NCBI GenBank assembly: GCA_963794685.1
Contig: CAWCFK010000006.1
Coordinates: 1 to 64,000 of the forward strand
Direction: 5' to 3'
Length of the DNA stretch: 64,000 bases
Source of the DNA: CAVTWH01 sp963794685
GTDB taxonomy: Bacteria > Actinomycetota > Actinomycetes > Mycobacteriales > Micromonosporaceae
Part shown: positions 43,471-53,970 of the stretch, piece after piece
Position numbering within the stretch: position 1 is the stretch's first letter
Layout: each line of letters opens with the position of its first letter
Program-made: the position numbers and the translations under genes
The notes under the pieces: generated by a model
Seen by the model: only the letters and a program-made list of their open reading frames with translations
What the model was told of the DNA's origin: nothing
The model's database searches: none

Positions 43471-44394
43471 CGGCCTCTCCGGGGGACTTGTCGGGGCGGA
43501 TCCGCAGGAAACGCGGGAAGCGCAGCCGGCCGTCCGGGGTGCGCTGGCCGTACTTGACCTCGACGACCAGCTCCGGCCGGACCCAGGTGGCGTCCTTGGC
43601 GTCCTCGCGGGCCAGCGGCTGCGCGAACGGCGACGCGGCGGCCTCCAGCGGGCCGAGCGCGGCGAGCAGCGCCCGCTCACTGGCCGCGGAGATGCCGCCG
43701 CCGACCCGGCCCCGGTACTCCAGCCGGCCGTCCGCGCGCGGGTACGCCGACCAGCAGGGCACCGAGTCGGCGGGCGCCCGGCCGCCAGCCGCCGACCACG
43801 AAGTCGCCGGTCGCCTCCAGCTTCACCTTGACCCAGTCGGGCGTCGCGCACGCCGGGGCGGTAGGTCGAGGTCGAGCCGCTTGGCGACGACGCCCTCCAG
43901 GGCGTACTCGGTGGCGGCGGCCAGGGTGGCCGGGCCGTCGGTGAACCACGGCGGCACCAGCCAGTGGCCGCCGGCCAGGCGGCAGCTCGCCGAGTCGGGT
44001 GCGGCGCTGCGCGTACCCCCGGGTGGTCAGGTCTTCGCCGTCCAGCCGGAGCAGGTCGAAGATCATGAAAGTCACCGACCGGGTGGCGGCCAACCGCGCG
44101 GCGCGGCCCGCCTCGCGCACGTGCATCCGCTCGGCGAGCGCGGTGAAGGAGGGCCGGCCGTGCTCGTCGAGCAGCACGATCTCGCCGTCCAGCACGGCGT
44201 CGGGGCAGCGCGGCGGCCAGTCCGGCCAGCTCCGGGTAGCCCGCGGTGATCTCCGCGCCGCTCCGCGCCCAGAGCCGTAATCGCTGGTCAAAGGTGCTGG
44301 CGAGGGCCCGGACGCCGTCCCACTTGAACTCATACCCCCAGCCCGGACCGGTGGGCAGCGGACCGGGGGTGGCGAGCATGGGCGCGCCGGGCAC
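43463..44394 (-). pseudogene. ATP-dependent DNA ligase of the NHEJ locus, frameshifted
   Basis: The catalytic Lys is in YEFKWDGVRALAS (motif I). Then come LDGEIVLLDEHGRPSF, TFMIFDLLRLDGEDL, WVKVKLEATGDFVVGGW and the C-terminal TWVRPELVVEVKYGQRTPDGRLRFPRFLR. These blocks lie in three frames, with changes near 44200, 44010, 43870-43830 and 43750. The total length (about 310 residues) is normal for LigC/LigD-type ligases, and nothing is missing. Given the intact neighbours and similar shifts all along this region, sequencing error is more likely than loss. The start is GTG 44394. Confidence 0.82.
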
Positions 44395-44416
44395 TTTTGC
44401 AGCCTATCCTTGGTGC

Positions 44417-45491
44417 ATGCGTGCCATCTGGAAAGGCGCGGTCTCGTTCGGGCTGGTATCGATCGGGGTGAAGCTCTTCTCCGCGACCGAGGAGAAGGAC
44501 ATCCGCTTCCACCAGGTGCACCGGACCGATGGCGGGCGCATCAAATACAAGCGGACCTGCTCGGTCGGACGGCGAGGAGGTCTCCTACGACGACATCGCC
44601 AAGGGGTACGACCTCGGCGGCGGCGAGATGGTGATCCTCACCGACGACGACTTCGCCGACCTGCCGCTGACCTCGTCCCGGGCGATCGAGGTGCTGGAGT
44701 TCGTGCCGGCCGAGCAGGTCGACCCGATCCTCTACGCCAAGGCCTACTACCTGGAGCCCGAGGGCACCGCCACCAAGCCGTACGTGCTGCTGCGCGACGC
44801 GCTGCTGGACTCCGACCGGGTGGCGATCGTCAAGGTGGCGCTGCGCCAGCGCGAACAGCTCGCCACCCTGCGGGTGCGCGACGACGTACTGGTGCTCAAC
44901 ACGATGCTGTGGCCCGACGAGGTACGCGCCGCCGAGTTCGCCTTCCTCGACGAGGACATCACGGTACGCAGCCAGGAGCTGGCGATGGCCAGTTCGCTGA
45001 TCGACTCGATGACCGGCGACTTCGACCCCGACCAGTACACCGACGAGTACCGGGCGGCGCTGCAGGAGGTCATCGACGCGAAGGTGGAGGGGCGTGAGGT
45101 GGTCGCCCCGGCCGAGGAGGAGGCCGCGCCGACCGGCGCCATCGACCTGATGGCCGCGCTGCGCGCCTCGGTGGACCGGGCCCGGCAGTCCCGTGGCGAG
45201 TCCCGCGAGGACCGCGAGCCGGTCGAACCGACCCCGCTGCACACCGCCCCGTCGGCCCGCAAAGCCGCCGCGAAGAAGGCGACGGCCGCCAAGGCCACCA
45301 CCGCCGCGAAGAAGACCGCTGCAGGCGGGAAGAGCACCGCGGCGAAGACCACCGCCGCGAAGAAGGCCGAGCCGGCGAAGAAGACCGCCGCCCGCAAGAC
45401 CGCCGAGCCGACGAAGACCACCGCCAAGCGGAGCACCACCGCCAAGAAGGCGGCCCCCGCCAAGAAGACAGCAGCCCGCAAGTCGGCCTGA
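44417..45491 (+). pseudogene. ku: Ku homodimer DNA-end-binding protein, one frameshift
   Basis: Ku binds double-strand ends and recruits the ligase. The start ATG 44417 gives RAIWKGAVSFGLVSIGVKLF and KRTCSV; the frame then shifts once near 44562 into DGEEVSYDDIAKGYDL. The core (ILYAKAYYLEPEGTATKPY, ALRQREQLATLRVRDDVLVL) and helical arm (MTGDFDPDQYTDEYRAAL) follow. The tail is Lys/Ala-rich (KKTAARK repeats), as in DNA-binding Ku extensions. It is divergent from the ligase and LigD polymerase genes, 22 bases apart. One missing base in an otherwise perfect gene suggests sequence error. Confidence 0.88.
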
Positions 45492-45513
45492 ACACCGGAG
45501 GCCCCGAGCGTGG

Positions 45514-45577
45514 AGATCACGATGCAGATCTCCGAATGTGAAGTGCCGCTGCATATCCGGGGATCTGATCGTGATCT
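45514..45577. terminator. Long hairpin after ku (19 bp with one bulge)
   Basis: AGATCACGAT (45514-45523) pairs with ATCGTGATCT (45568-45577). After a one-base bulge, CAGATCTCC (45525-45533) pairs with GGGGATCTG (45559-45567), including one G-T pair. The loop is 25 bases. It begins 23 bases after the ku stop and precedes the scramblase-like gene. A terminator is the simplest reading. Confidence 0.6.
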
Positions 45578-45648
45578 TGCCGGTTCCCTCCTGGGCACCC
45601 GCGACCGGGCTTTTGGGTGTTTGCCGTGGCTGGGTACCCTTCCTCACC

Positions 45649-46534
45649 ATGAGCTACCCGCAGAACCCCCGCCCCCCGGGTACGACCCGCGGGTCGGCCA
45701 GCAGCCCATCCCCCAGCAGGGCTACCCGCAGCAGCCCCCGCCCCAGCAGGGCTACCCCCAGCAGGCCCCGCCCCAGGGCTACCCCCAGCAGGGCCATCCG
45801 CAGCAGGGCTACCCGCAGCAGGCCCCGCCGCAGCAGGGGTACCCGCAGCAGCCGGTTCCGCAGCAGGGGAACTGGAACGACCCCCGGGTCGCGCAGCAGG
45901 CGGCGCAGGCGGTCGGTACCCCGCAGCACGCGGGCGGCGGCACGCTGTTCACCGAGCCGGTACTGGTGGTGAACCAGAAGGCCAAGATCATTGAGGTCAC
46001 CAACCAGTACACCGTCTACAACCAGGCCGGGCAGCCGGTCGCGCTCGGTGAACGAGGTCGGCCAGAGCGGGCTGCGCAAGGCGTTCCGGCTGCTGACCAA
46101 CTACGACCAGTACCTCACCCACCGGTTCGAGGTGCGCGACGGCAACGGCCAGCCGCTGCTCAACGTCGTCCGCCCGGCGAAGCTGATGAAGTCACGGGTG
46201 ATCGTGAGCCGGCCGGACGGCACCGAGGTCGGCCAGATCGTCCAGCAGAACGTCTTCGGCAAGATCAACTTTGCCCTGCAAGGCGCCGGACGGCCAGCCA
46301 CTCGGCGAGATCCGGGCGCAGAACTGGCGGGCCTGGAACTTCCTGATCTTCGACGCCGCCGGCAACGAGGTCGCCCAGATCACCAAGACCTGGGAGGGCT
46401 TCGCCAAGGCGCTCTTCACCACCGCCGACAACTACGTCGTGAAGATCCACTACGCGCTGCCGGACCCGCTGCTGACCCTGGTGGTGGCCTCCGCCCTCAC
46501 CGTCGACACCGCACTCAAGCAGGACGAGAAGTAG
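45649..46534 (+). pseudogene. Phospholipid scramblase-related (LURP-one-like) protein, frameshifted
   Basis: After MSYPQNPRPP the frame shifts in a run of six C (about 45675). A repeat region rich in PQQGYP follows, then the tubby-like core: TLFTEPVLVVNQKAKIIEVTNQYTVYNQAGQPV, shift near 46050, LRKAFRLLTNYDQYLTHRFEVRDGNGQPLL, shift near 46295, and GEIRAQNWRAWNFLIFDAAGNEVAQITKTWEG. The complete protein would be about 295 residues. Such proteins have an N-terminal Pro/Gln tail and a beta-barrel domain; in bacteria their role is unknown. Three shifts suggest sequence error. Confidence 0.8.
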
Positions 46535-46583
46535 TCGATCACCGACCCGATCCCCGCCCGGTCCGGGCGGGGACGGGCCGCGA

Positions 46584-47828
46584 TCAGTCCCAGCCCCCGG
46601 TGACCGGGCTGGCGAACTTGCCGGTCGGGTCGTAGCGGTGCCGTAGCTGCGTGAAGTCCGCCCAGCGCGGATAGCGCCGCAGCGAGCTGCTCGGCGTCGA
46701 AGTGGTGCAGCTTGCCCCAGTGCGGCCGGGGCTGGAACGGTGCCAGCACCCGCTCCAGGTCGACCAGTACCGCCTGCACCGCGCGCTCGTCCGGTTGCCA
46801 GGTGAAGTGCAGCGCCACACAGTCACGCTGGTACGCCATCGACAGCCACAGCTCGTCGGCGGCCACCGTACGGACCTCGCTGATCTGCAACACCGGGCGA
46901 GACCAGCGGACCGAGCTGGGCCACCGCCGCGAGTGCCGCCGGGGCCGACTCGACCGGCAGCAGGTATTCCGACTGCAACTCCTTGCCGGCGCTCGGCGTG
47001 AACTCCAGCCGGAAGTGCGGCAGCCGCTGGTACCAGGGGCCGGGCTCGCCGAGCTGGTCGGTGCACGGCTCCGGCGAGCATGCCGGGCACCGGGTGCCGG
47101 GGGCCGTCCGCCAACTCCGCGCCCAGCCACCGGGCCGGCGGTTCCGCGCCGGTACGCCGCTTCACCCAGACCTGGCCGAACGCAGGCCCGGACCAGTCGG
47201 TGAAGGCGCTCACGCTGTAGCCGGCCCCGAACACCTCGGCAAAACCGGCGAAGTGCCCGGTCAGCCGCTCGGCCGGCAACCCGTCGTAGACGTACTGCTC
47301 CACCTCGAACGTCGGCTCGACGGCCAGTGTCAGGTCGGCCACCACACCGAGCGCGCCGAGGTTGACCACCGCGCCGGCGAAGTCCGGGTGCTCCCGCTCC
47401 AGCTTGACCAGGTCGCCGGAGGCGGTGACCAGGCGCAGCGCGGTGACGGCGGCGGCCAGGCTCTGGTTGCGCCGGCCGGAGCCGTGGGTCGCGGTGGCCA
47501 CCGCCCCGGCCACCGTCAGGTGCGGCAGCGACGCCAGGTTCGCCAGCGCGTACCCGCGCCGGTGCAGGAACGGGGCCAGCTCCCCGTAGCGCACCCCGGC
47601 CGCCACCGTGACCGTGCCACCGGCCGGGTCCAGCTCCAGGATCGGCGGCAGGCCGGCGAGCGAGACGAGGTCACCGGCGCCATCGGCCACCGCGCTGAAC
47701 GAGTGCCCGGCGCCCACTGCGTGGATGCGCTCCGCCCGGCGTACCAGCGAACGCAGCTCGTCCACGGTGGAGGGTCGGTGCCAGCGCTGCCCGGTGAAGG
47801 TGAGGTTGCCCGCCCAGTTGGTGTTCAC
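46584..47828 (-). pseudogene. FAD-linked alditol/sugar oxidase, frameshifted
   Basis: The N-terminal FAD domain is intact: WHRPSTVDELRSLVRRA, VGAGHSFSAVADGAGDLVSL with the likely FAD-linking His, and GYALANLASLPHLTVAGAVATATHGSG. This is the alditol oxidase/gulonolactone oxidase family. Frame changes follow near 47075, 46900 and 46675, but the C-terminal blocks (LSMAYQRDCVALHFTWQPDE, RPHWGKLHHF, FASPVTGGWD) are all present. The total of about 414 residues is normal for AldO-like enzymes. GTG 47828 overlaps the upstream acyl-CoA synthetase stop. Confidence 0.82.
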
Positions 47829-49469
47829 CCGCCCACCGTACGCACGTCCAGGTCGCCGTCCGCGTACTGGGAGCGGACCTGCTTCTTGTCGAACTTGCCG
47901 ACGCTGGTCTTGGGTACCGTCTCGACGAACGCCCAGCGCTCCGGCAGTTGCCAGCGGGCCACCCGGCCACCCAGGAAGTCGCGCAGCTCGTCGACGGTGG
48001 CCTGCGATCCTTCGCGGAGCACCACGGTGGCCAGCGGTCGCTCGTCCCAGCGCTCGTCGGGTACCCCCACCACGCACGCCTCCAGCACCGCCGGGTGGGC
48101 CATCAGCGCGTTCTCCAACTCCACCGAGGAGATCCACTCGCCGCCCGATTTGATCACGTCCTTGGCCCGGTCGGTGAGGGTCAGGTAGCCGTCCGCGCTG
48201 ACCGTGCCGACGTCGCCGGTGCGCAGCCAGCCGTCGCGGAACTTCTCCGGGTCGGGTTCGTCGTCACCGAGGTAGCCGGCGGTGACCCAGGGGCCGCGTA
48301 CCTCCAACTCGCCGACCGTGTCGCTGCCCGCCGGTACCACCTCGCCCAGCGGGTCCACGATCCGCGCCGCCACCGCCGCCGGAAACAACCCCTGGGTGTA
48401 CCGGTACGCCCAGGCCTGCTCGCCCTCGACGCCCGCCGGCGGCCGGGAAACCGTGCCCAGCGGCGACATCTCGGTCATCCCCCAGGCGTGGATGATCTCG
48501 ATGCCGTACCGCTCCGAGAACGCCCGCATCAGCGAAGGTGGGCACGCTGACCCCCCGACGACCGCCTCCTTCAGCGAGGACACGTCGGTGGGGTGGGCGT
48601 CCAGGTAGGCGAGCAGGTCGGTCCAGATCGTCGGCACCGCGCCGGCCAGCGTCGGCCGTTCCGTCTCGATCATCTGCGCCAGCGGCGCGGCCTGCAGGAA
48701 CCGGTCCGGCATGATCAGCGATGCGCCGGACATGAACGCCGCATACGGCAGCCCCCAGGCCATCGCGTGGAACATCGGCACGATGGCCAGCTCCCGGGCG
48801 TGCCCGGTGAGGCCGAACGCCTGGTTCATGCAGACCTGCATGGAGTGCAGCCAGATGGACCGGTGCGAGTAGGCGACCCCCTTGGGGTTCCCGGTGGTAC
48901 CGGAGGTGTAGCAGAGCGCCGCCGCGTCCCGCTCGTCCACCACCGGCCAGTCGTAGGACTCCGGCTTGCCGGCCAGCAGCGTCGCGTAGTCGTGGTACGC
49001 CTTGTCCGGCGCGACCGCGAGCAGCGGCGCGGGGTCGCCACCGCCGACCACCACCACATGCTCCACAGTGGACAGCTCGGCGAGCACCCGGGCCAGCAGC
49101 GGGATCAGCGTGCTGTCGACGAGCACCACCCGGTCCTGCGCGTGGTTGGCGATGTAGGTGAGCTGGTCGGGGAAGAGCCGCAGATTGAGGGTGTGCAGCA
49201 CCGCTCCCATGCTCGGGCACGGCCAGGTAGGCGACCTGGTGTTCGGCGTTGTTCCACATGAACGTGGCGACCCGCGCGTCACCGCTCACGCCGAGGTCGT
49301 CGCGTAGCGCGTGAGCCAGCCGGGCGGCGTCGCGGCCCACCTCGGCGTAGCTCATCCGGCGTGGGGCTGCGCCGGTCCAGGTGACGATCTCCGACTCGCC
49401 GTGCACGGTGCTGCCGTACTCGAGCAGCCGGGATACCTGCAACGGGAGGTCCATCATGGTGCTCCGCAT
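47825..49469 (-). pseudogene. Long-chain-type acyl-CoA synthetase, one frameshift
   Basis: The enzyme activates fatty acids through an acyl-adenylate. The start ATG 49469 gives MRSTMMDLPLQVSRLLEYG and VATFMWNNAEHQVAYLAVP. The frame shifts near 49212, then continues with GAVLHTLNLRLFPDQL, the AMP-binding AALCYTSGTTGNPKGV, AWGMTEMSPLG, GWLRTGDVGTV and KDVIKSGGEWISSVELE to an intact C-terminus. About 547 residues is normal for the medium/long-chain group. The four-base overlap with the FAD oxidase suggests one operon. A single shift points to sequence error. Confidence 0.87.
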
Positions 49470-49619
49470 GATCGCCACCGTAGTGGCGGCCGTCACATTT
49501 GTTAAGGGCATGTGTCGGCGCAGGCCACCGCGATGATGCCCGATCGGGGGCTTCGCGCGGCACGCTAGGGTGTCCAGGACAGCTACGACTGTCGATGCGC
49601 ACGAACCCTCCCCGGGGCT

Positions 49620-50279
49620 GTGGCAGTACCCGTCGCAGCCCGCGACCACGACTCGGAGCGCGCCTTGAAGTACCCGCCGCCGAAGGCATGGCAGCCGCAG
49701 GAATACCCGACCACCGACCCGTCCGCGGCCGCCGCCGCGCCACCACCGACCACCGCCAGCGCGGGCTCGCCGGCGGCCACCGGGGCGGAGGATGTGCCGG
49801 CCGGCCGGCCACGCGAGCTGGGTCGGGCGATCTGGTGGGGCGCACTCGCCGCCGCCGTCCTGGCCGTGCTGATTGTCACCATCGCCGTGCTGCGCAGGGA
49901 CGTCGGCTCGGACGACCGGCCGCAGACCGTCGCGGCCGGCACCGCCGTCGCGGTCACCATCCACGGAGCTCAGGGCCGGGTCAACGTCACCGACGCCCGG
50001 GTCCTCACGCCCGGTCTGATCGTCTTCACGGTCACCTTCTTCTGCGCCGAGGGCACCCTGGAACCGAACTCGCTGGACCTGCAGCTGCGCGACGGCAGCG
50101 GCAAGACCTACAACCGCGGATACCCCACCGACGTCCGGCAGTTCCACTCGGCCCGACTGCTCCCGCAGGACACCATCACCGGCGACGTGGTCTTCGAGGC
50201 CCCCGAGTCGGTGCTGCACGGCGGCACCGTCGAACTCCGTCCCGACCTGCACGTGGTCGCCGTCTGGACGCTCGGCTGA
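49620..50279 (+). CDS. Membrane-anchored surface protein, unknown
   Basis: The 219-residue protein has a Pro/Ala-rich cytosolic start (YPPPKAWQPQEYPTTDPS), one membrane helix (IWWGALAAAVLAVLIVTIAVL), and an external beta-sandwich-like domain (VAVTIHGAQGRVNVTDARVLTPGLIVFTV, LQLRDGSGKTYN, GDVVFEAPESV). The external part resembles DUF4352-type immunoglobulin-like domains. GTG 49620 gives the longest frame; a TTG at 49665, just before the YPPPK motif, is an alternative. No function is known. Confidence 0.72.
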   Translation: MAVPVAARDHDSERALKYPPPKAWQPQEYPTTDPSAAAAAPPPTTASAGSPAATGAEDVPAGRPRELGRAIWWGALAAAVLAVLIVTIAVLRRDVGSDDRPQTVAAGTAVAVTIHGAQGRVNVTDARVLTPGLIVFTVTFFCAEGTLEPNSLDLQLRDGSGKTYNRGYPTDVRQFHSARLLPQDTITGDVVFEAPESVLHGGTVELRPDLHVVAVWTLG

Positions 50280-50427
50280 GCCGGCCCCGCTGCCGAGCGC
50301 CCGGGTGGATGTCCGTGCCGTCGATCTCGGTGACGAGCTGGGGGTACCCGCGGTACGGGCGTAGCTCAGTGTCGGGTGGTCCAACTCCTTAGAACGGAAT
50401 ACCTCGCTCCGCTTACTTTTGCAGAGC

Positions 50428-50442
50428 GGAACGATCCGTTCC
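50428..50442. promoter_or_regulatory. Palindromic operator upstream of the TetR gene
   Basis: GGAACGATCCGTTCC is a perfect 6-3-6 palindrome ending 17 bases before the TetR ATG. A related half-element GAACGGAAT lies at about 50392, upstream. Placement and symmetry fit autoregulation by the TetR protein. Confidence 0.6.
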
Positions 50443-50459
50443 ACTGCTAACCTGAACGC

Positions 50460-51157
50460 ATGCCGAAGTCGCCCCGCGCCGCCGTGGCCACCACCGCCCC
50501 TCCCCCCGCCACCAGCGCCGATCCGGCCGAACCGGGCCTGGCCGGACGGAAGAGCCAGGCCGCCCGCAACGACACCCGCATCCTCGACGCCGCCCGGGAG
50601 GTGTTCCTGGCCGACGCCAAAGCACCCATCGCGGCCGTCGCCGAACGGGCCGGCGTCGGCATCAGCGCCCTCTACCGGCGCTACCCGAGCAAGGAGCACC
50701 TACTCCGCCAGCTCTGCCACGACGGCCTACGCACCTTCATCGCCACCGCGCACGCCGCGACCGCGGAGCCCGACGGCTGGCGAGCGCTCCGGATCTTCCT
50801 ACCGGGCTCGTCGACGCCGACGTGCACTCGCTCACCGTGCAGCTCGCCGGCACCTTCACCCCGACCGCGGAGATGGGCGCCGACGCCCAGCGGGCCAATG
50901 AACTCGCCGCCCAACTCGTGGCCGGCGCGCACGCCCAGGGCCGGCTGCGCGCCGAAATCGTCACCGCCGACGTCGGGCAGGTGCTGGAGGCGTGCGCGGC
51001 GATCCGGGTACCCGACCCGCAACGCACCGCCGAACTGCGCCGCCGGCTCCTGGAGATCATCCTGGCCGGGCTGTCCGCAGCCGGTGACGAGCCGCTACCC
51101 GGCCCGCCGCCCCAGCCCGGCGAAGCGAACTGGCGCTGGTCACGTCGCCCTGCCTGA
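50460..51157 (+). pseudogene. TetR/AcrR-family regulator, one frameshift
   Basis: The DNA-binding domain is clear: NDTRILDAAREVFLADAKAPIAAVAERAGVGISALYRRYPSKEHLLRQL. The frame shifts near 50805, from RALRIFLPGSS into LVDADVHSLTVQLAGTF. It continues with TAEMGADAQRANELAAQLVAGAHAQGRLRAE to the stop at 51155-51157. The N-terminal 35 residues are an Ala/Pro-rich tail before the domain. The total length (about 232 residues) is normal, so the shift is probably an error. A palindrome just upstream suggests autoregulation; targets are unknown. Confidence 0.85.
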
Positions 51158-51209
51158 CACCCATCCCCGGGGGGCGACACCGGGCCAGGTGATCAGCCAT
51201 GATGCAGCC

Positions 51210-52409
51210 ATGCCCCCGGCCGACGAACCACAGATCGAGTTGGACCGGGTACCCGCCGCGGACGTCGTCGAATTCGGGGGTACCCGACGACAGCCGCCAC
51301 CGTGGCGTCGACTCATCCTGCCGGCCATCCTGGTGCTCGCGGTGATCGCGGCAGCCGTCACGGCGTACACCCGAAACGGCCATCCGGCCGCCGCTCCCCC
51401 GTCGACGAGCCCGACCCCCGCGGCGCAGACCGGCAGCGCGACCGCGAGCAGCTCACCCAGCCCGGCCACCGGACCGGTCACCAAGATCCTCGGTGGTCCG
51501 TTGCTCGGCATCACCGACCGCTGGGAGCTCTTCGGCTACACCGGCAACATGCTGGTCCGGATCCAGCCGGCCGCCGGGCGGCTGACCCAGACGCCGGTCC
51601 CCAGCCTCGCCAGCTCCGGGTCGGTCGCGCTGATCGTCACCGACCGGGCCGTGGTGGTCCGGCCACTGGACCGGGTCAACGGCTACCTCGTCCCCGACGA
51701 CCAGCCGGCGATCGCGCTCAGCGGGCCGCTCGCCGAGGGCTCGCGGGTGCTGCCCGGCCCGCGCGCCGGCACGATCTGGGTCGAACACGACGGCGGCTCC
51801 CTGCAACTGGTCGGCCCGGACGGCAAGACCACCGGCGAACAACTCACCGTGCCGGTCGCCATCCAGTCCTACACGGTGCCCGACGGTCGGGGGTACGCGC
51901 TGGCCATCGGTGTCGGCGGGGTCTACTCGGTACGCCCGTCCGGCGTGCACCGGATCACCACCGGCGTGCTGCTGGCAGTCGGGCCGACCGGCTGGCTGAC
52001 CCTGGACTGCGACGCCGTCGGCGCCTGCGAGGCGACCATGACCGACTCCGGCACCGGGTCCTCCCGGCGCATCCCGAGCTGGACCAAGAACAACCTCAAC
52101 GCTTTCTCCCCGGGCGCGCTGTCCCCGAACGGCAGGTACACGGCGGTGCTCGACCCGTCCGCCGGCCTATCCACCCTCGTCCTGGTCGACGTCGCCACCG
52201 GCAACCCCCGCAAGATACCCGTGCAACTGGATCCGGAGACCTACGGCGACCTGGCCTTCGCCTGGACACCGGACAGCCGCTGGCTGCTCTACCCCGACCG
52301 CGAAGGCAGCATCCAGGCACTCGACCCGACCACCGGGATCAGCACCGTACTGATCGGCAGCCTGCCCCGGATCACCCAACTGGCCCTGCGCCCCGCCCCG
52401 GCCCCCTGA
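51210..52409 (+). CDS. Membrane-anchored beta-propeller-like protein
   Basis: The 399-residue protein has a short cytosolic start, one membrane helix (LILPAILVLAVIAAAVTAYT), a Thr/Pro/Ser-rich stalk, and a large external domain of repeated beta blades (TIWVEHDGGSLQLVGPDG, GYALAIGVGGVYSVRPSG, SPNGRYTAVLDPSAGLSTLVLVD, FAWTPDSRWLLYPDREGSIQALD). The TPDSRWLLY-type strand is common in TolB/WD-like propellers. The function is unknown. It starts at ATG 51210, 53 bases after the TetR gene. Confidence 0.8.
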   Translation: MPPADEPQIELDRVPAADVVEFGGTRRQPPPWRRLILPAILVLAVIAAAVTAYTRNGHPAAAPPSTSPTPAAQTGSATASSSPSPATGPVTKILGGPLLGITDRWELFGYTGNMLVRIQPAAGRLTQTPVPSLASSGSVALIVTDRAVVVRPLDRVNGYLVPDDQPAIALSGPLAEGSRVLPGPRAGTIWVEHDGGSLQLVGPDGKTTGEQLTVPVAIQSYTVPDGRGYALAIGVGGVYSVRPSGVHRITTGVLLAVGPTGWLTLDCDAVGACEATMTDSGTGSSRRIPSWTKNNLNAFSPGALSPNGRYTAVLDPSAGLSTLVLVDVATGNPRKIPVQLDPETYGDLAFAWTPDSRWLLYPDREGSIQALDPTTGISTVLIGSLPRITQLALRPAPAP

Positions 52410-52412
52410 CCG

Positions 52413-53103
52413 CTACCCGGTGTGTCGCCAGTTCTGGCAGTCCTTGGTGACGAAGGTGTCGCCAGCGGCGAGCGTGATGGTCGTCGCCAGGATCGACACG
52501 GTGAGCTGGATGGCCTGGTGCCCGTTGATGCTGTACGTGCAGACGTTCAGGGAGAGCAGCGGTCCCGCCGTCGTCCACTTCCCGGCCGCGATGTCGACCC
52601 CCACCCGGTAGCTGCCGGTCCCCACCGGCCCACTGGATCCGCCGCCGCCACCGCCCCCGCCGCCCCCGCCGCCTGTGCCGCTGCTCGGGGTGGCGTTGCC
52701 GCCCGATCCACTGCCACCGCCGGTCCCGTCCACCGCCGGTCCCGTTCCCGCCGCCGGTCCCGTTCCCGCCGCCGCTGCCCGATCCCCCGCCGTCACCGGC
52801 GTTTCCGCCGCTACCCCCGCCGCTGCCGCTCCCGCCACTACCCTCACTGCTGCTGCCGCCGGTGGCCGTGCCGGTGCCGCCGGTCGCCGATCCCGGGCCG
52901 GATGCGGTGGCGCCCGGCTCCCCCATGTTCGTCAGTCCCTGGCCCCGGCCGAGCGCGTCGAAATGCCGGACACGGTGCAGCACCGCCCAGGTCAGTACCG
53001 CCGCCCCGACCAGGAGCAACGCCGCCAGCACCGCCACCGCCCGGCGCTGGCCCGGGTTCGCGGTCACGACCGACGCCCGGGTAACCGGACCACCGGCCAC
53101 CAC
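52413..53103 (-). CDS. Gly/Ser-rich surface protein with C-terminal beta domain, frameshifted linker
   Basis: One membrane helix (RAVAVLAALLLVGAAVLTWAVL) is followed by a Gly/Ser/Thr linker of about 80 residues. The C-terminal part (SYRVGVDIAAGKWTTAGPLLSLNVCTYSINGHQ, then TITLAAGDTFVTKDCQNW) lies in a different frame. The switch is near 52740, inside the GGTGG-coding repeats. The two Cys may form a disulfide outside the cell. Small domains of this type follow anchors in other actinobacterial surface proteins, but I know no function. GTG 53103 or GTG 53067 could start it; neither has a good ribosome site. Confidence 0.65.
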
Positions 53104-53418
53104 AGTGGACGGTCAACGACTCTGCGCGGCGATGTCATACTTCCGCTCCTCGCGTCCGTTCGAAGAGGCGGAACCGCCGAATCGCACCGGCCCCCGAAAG
53201 CCCGCCAGTCCTATACGTGGGACCTTACCGACCCCTCCCACACCCCGCTCGCCAAACGCGCCACGGACCGGCCCGCCCGGTCCCGATCGCGCTGAGCGCG
53301 TCCGAACTCGGCGTGGATACAGCTGGTACGGGTGCGATTCGTTGAAAGGCCCGGCTTCGTTCCGAATGGTTCAGGGGCGCCTCCGTGAAGATCACCGGGG
53401 ATGCCCCTGAACGCTGAC

Positions 53419-53468
53419 CCGCCTGAGAGAGTCGAACTTGCGACCTACGCACCTACGAGTGCGTCGTC
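53419..53468 (-). repeat. Partial copy of the 3' half of tRNA-Thr
   Basis: About 50 bases match 54020-54068 (the anticodon arm, variable loop, T-arm and acceptor of tRNA-Thr) with three small differences. The 5' half of the tRNA is absent, and the acceptor partner GGGT does not pair. Such a direct repeat of a tRNA 3' end is the usual product of site-specific integration. The two copies flank about 600 bases. Confidence 0.75.
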
Positions 53469-53869
53469 TCGCTGGCGGGTGGTCCCGTGCCGATTGCCGC
53501 TGCGGGGCTCGGCAATGGACAGTCGGATGCGCACTTCAGGTAGCCGGTCCGACTGTTCCCGCCATCGCCGACGTAGAAGAAGACCAGGTAGACCAGGCCG
53601 TCTCCAGGCCGCAACGCATCGAGGTCGGGCCCGTCGAACTTCGCCGGTGCGCCGGCCAACTGGTCGAAGCTCAGGTGCACGGCCGTCATCTGGGACGGTG
53701 ACTGTCCGGAGCCCTCCAGCGGTCCACGTCCCCGGTCCGTCGACCTGGCGAAGGGTCGATCGAACCCGATCGAGTTCAGGAAGTCCTGGAAGGGCTCGGG
53801 CGGGAGGTCGGTCGCAGCGAAGGCCCGATCGCCTGGAAGGTGATGAACCGCCGAGCAGGTGTCCGCCAC
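53453..53869 (-). CDS. Unrecognised protein between the tRNA-Thr repeats
   Basis: The 138-residue frame contains ordinary-looking protein (FQDFLNSIGFDRPFAR, MTAVHLSFDQLAGAPAKF, LRPGDGLVYLVFFYVGDGG, GYLKCASDCPLP) and ends ASETTHS with the stop inside the partial tRNA copy. A start at ATG 53869 is assumed; upstream frames are broken, so the N-terminus may be incomplete. No family is recognised. Its C-terminal codons being tRNA-derived fits a gene truncated at an integration junction. Confidence 0.5.
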   Translation of the reverse strand: MADTCSAVHHLPGDRAFAATDLPPEPFQDFLNSIGFDRPFARSTDRGRGPLEGSGQSPSQMTAVHLSFDQLAGAPAKFDGPDLDALRPGDGLVYLVFFYVGDGGNSRTGYLKCASDCPLPSPAAAIGTGPPASETTHS

Positions 53870-53970
53870 GCCCCGTAGTTGACCTCAACGCCGCCGCCGC
53901 CCGGGTCGCGTCATCGCGAAATGGTTCAGCGGAGCCAGTAGCCGCTTCATGATGATCTCCATTGACGTTG

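Noticed and set aside
50357..50372. GGGCGTAGCTCAGT resembling the 5' end of a tRNA
   Set aside because: Only the first 14 bases fit. No D-arm closure, anticodon arm or T-arm follows before the TetR gene.
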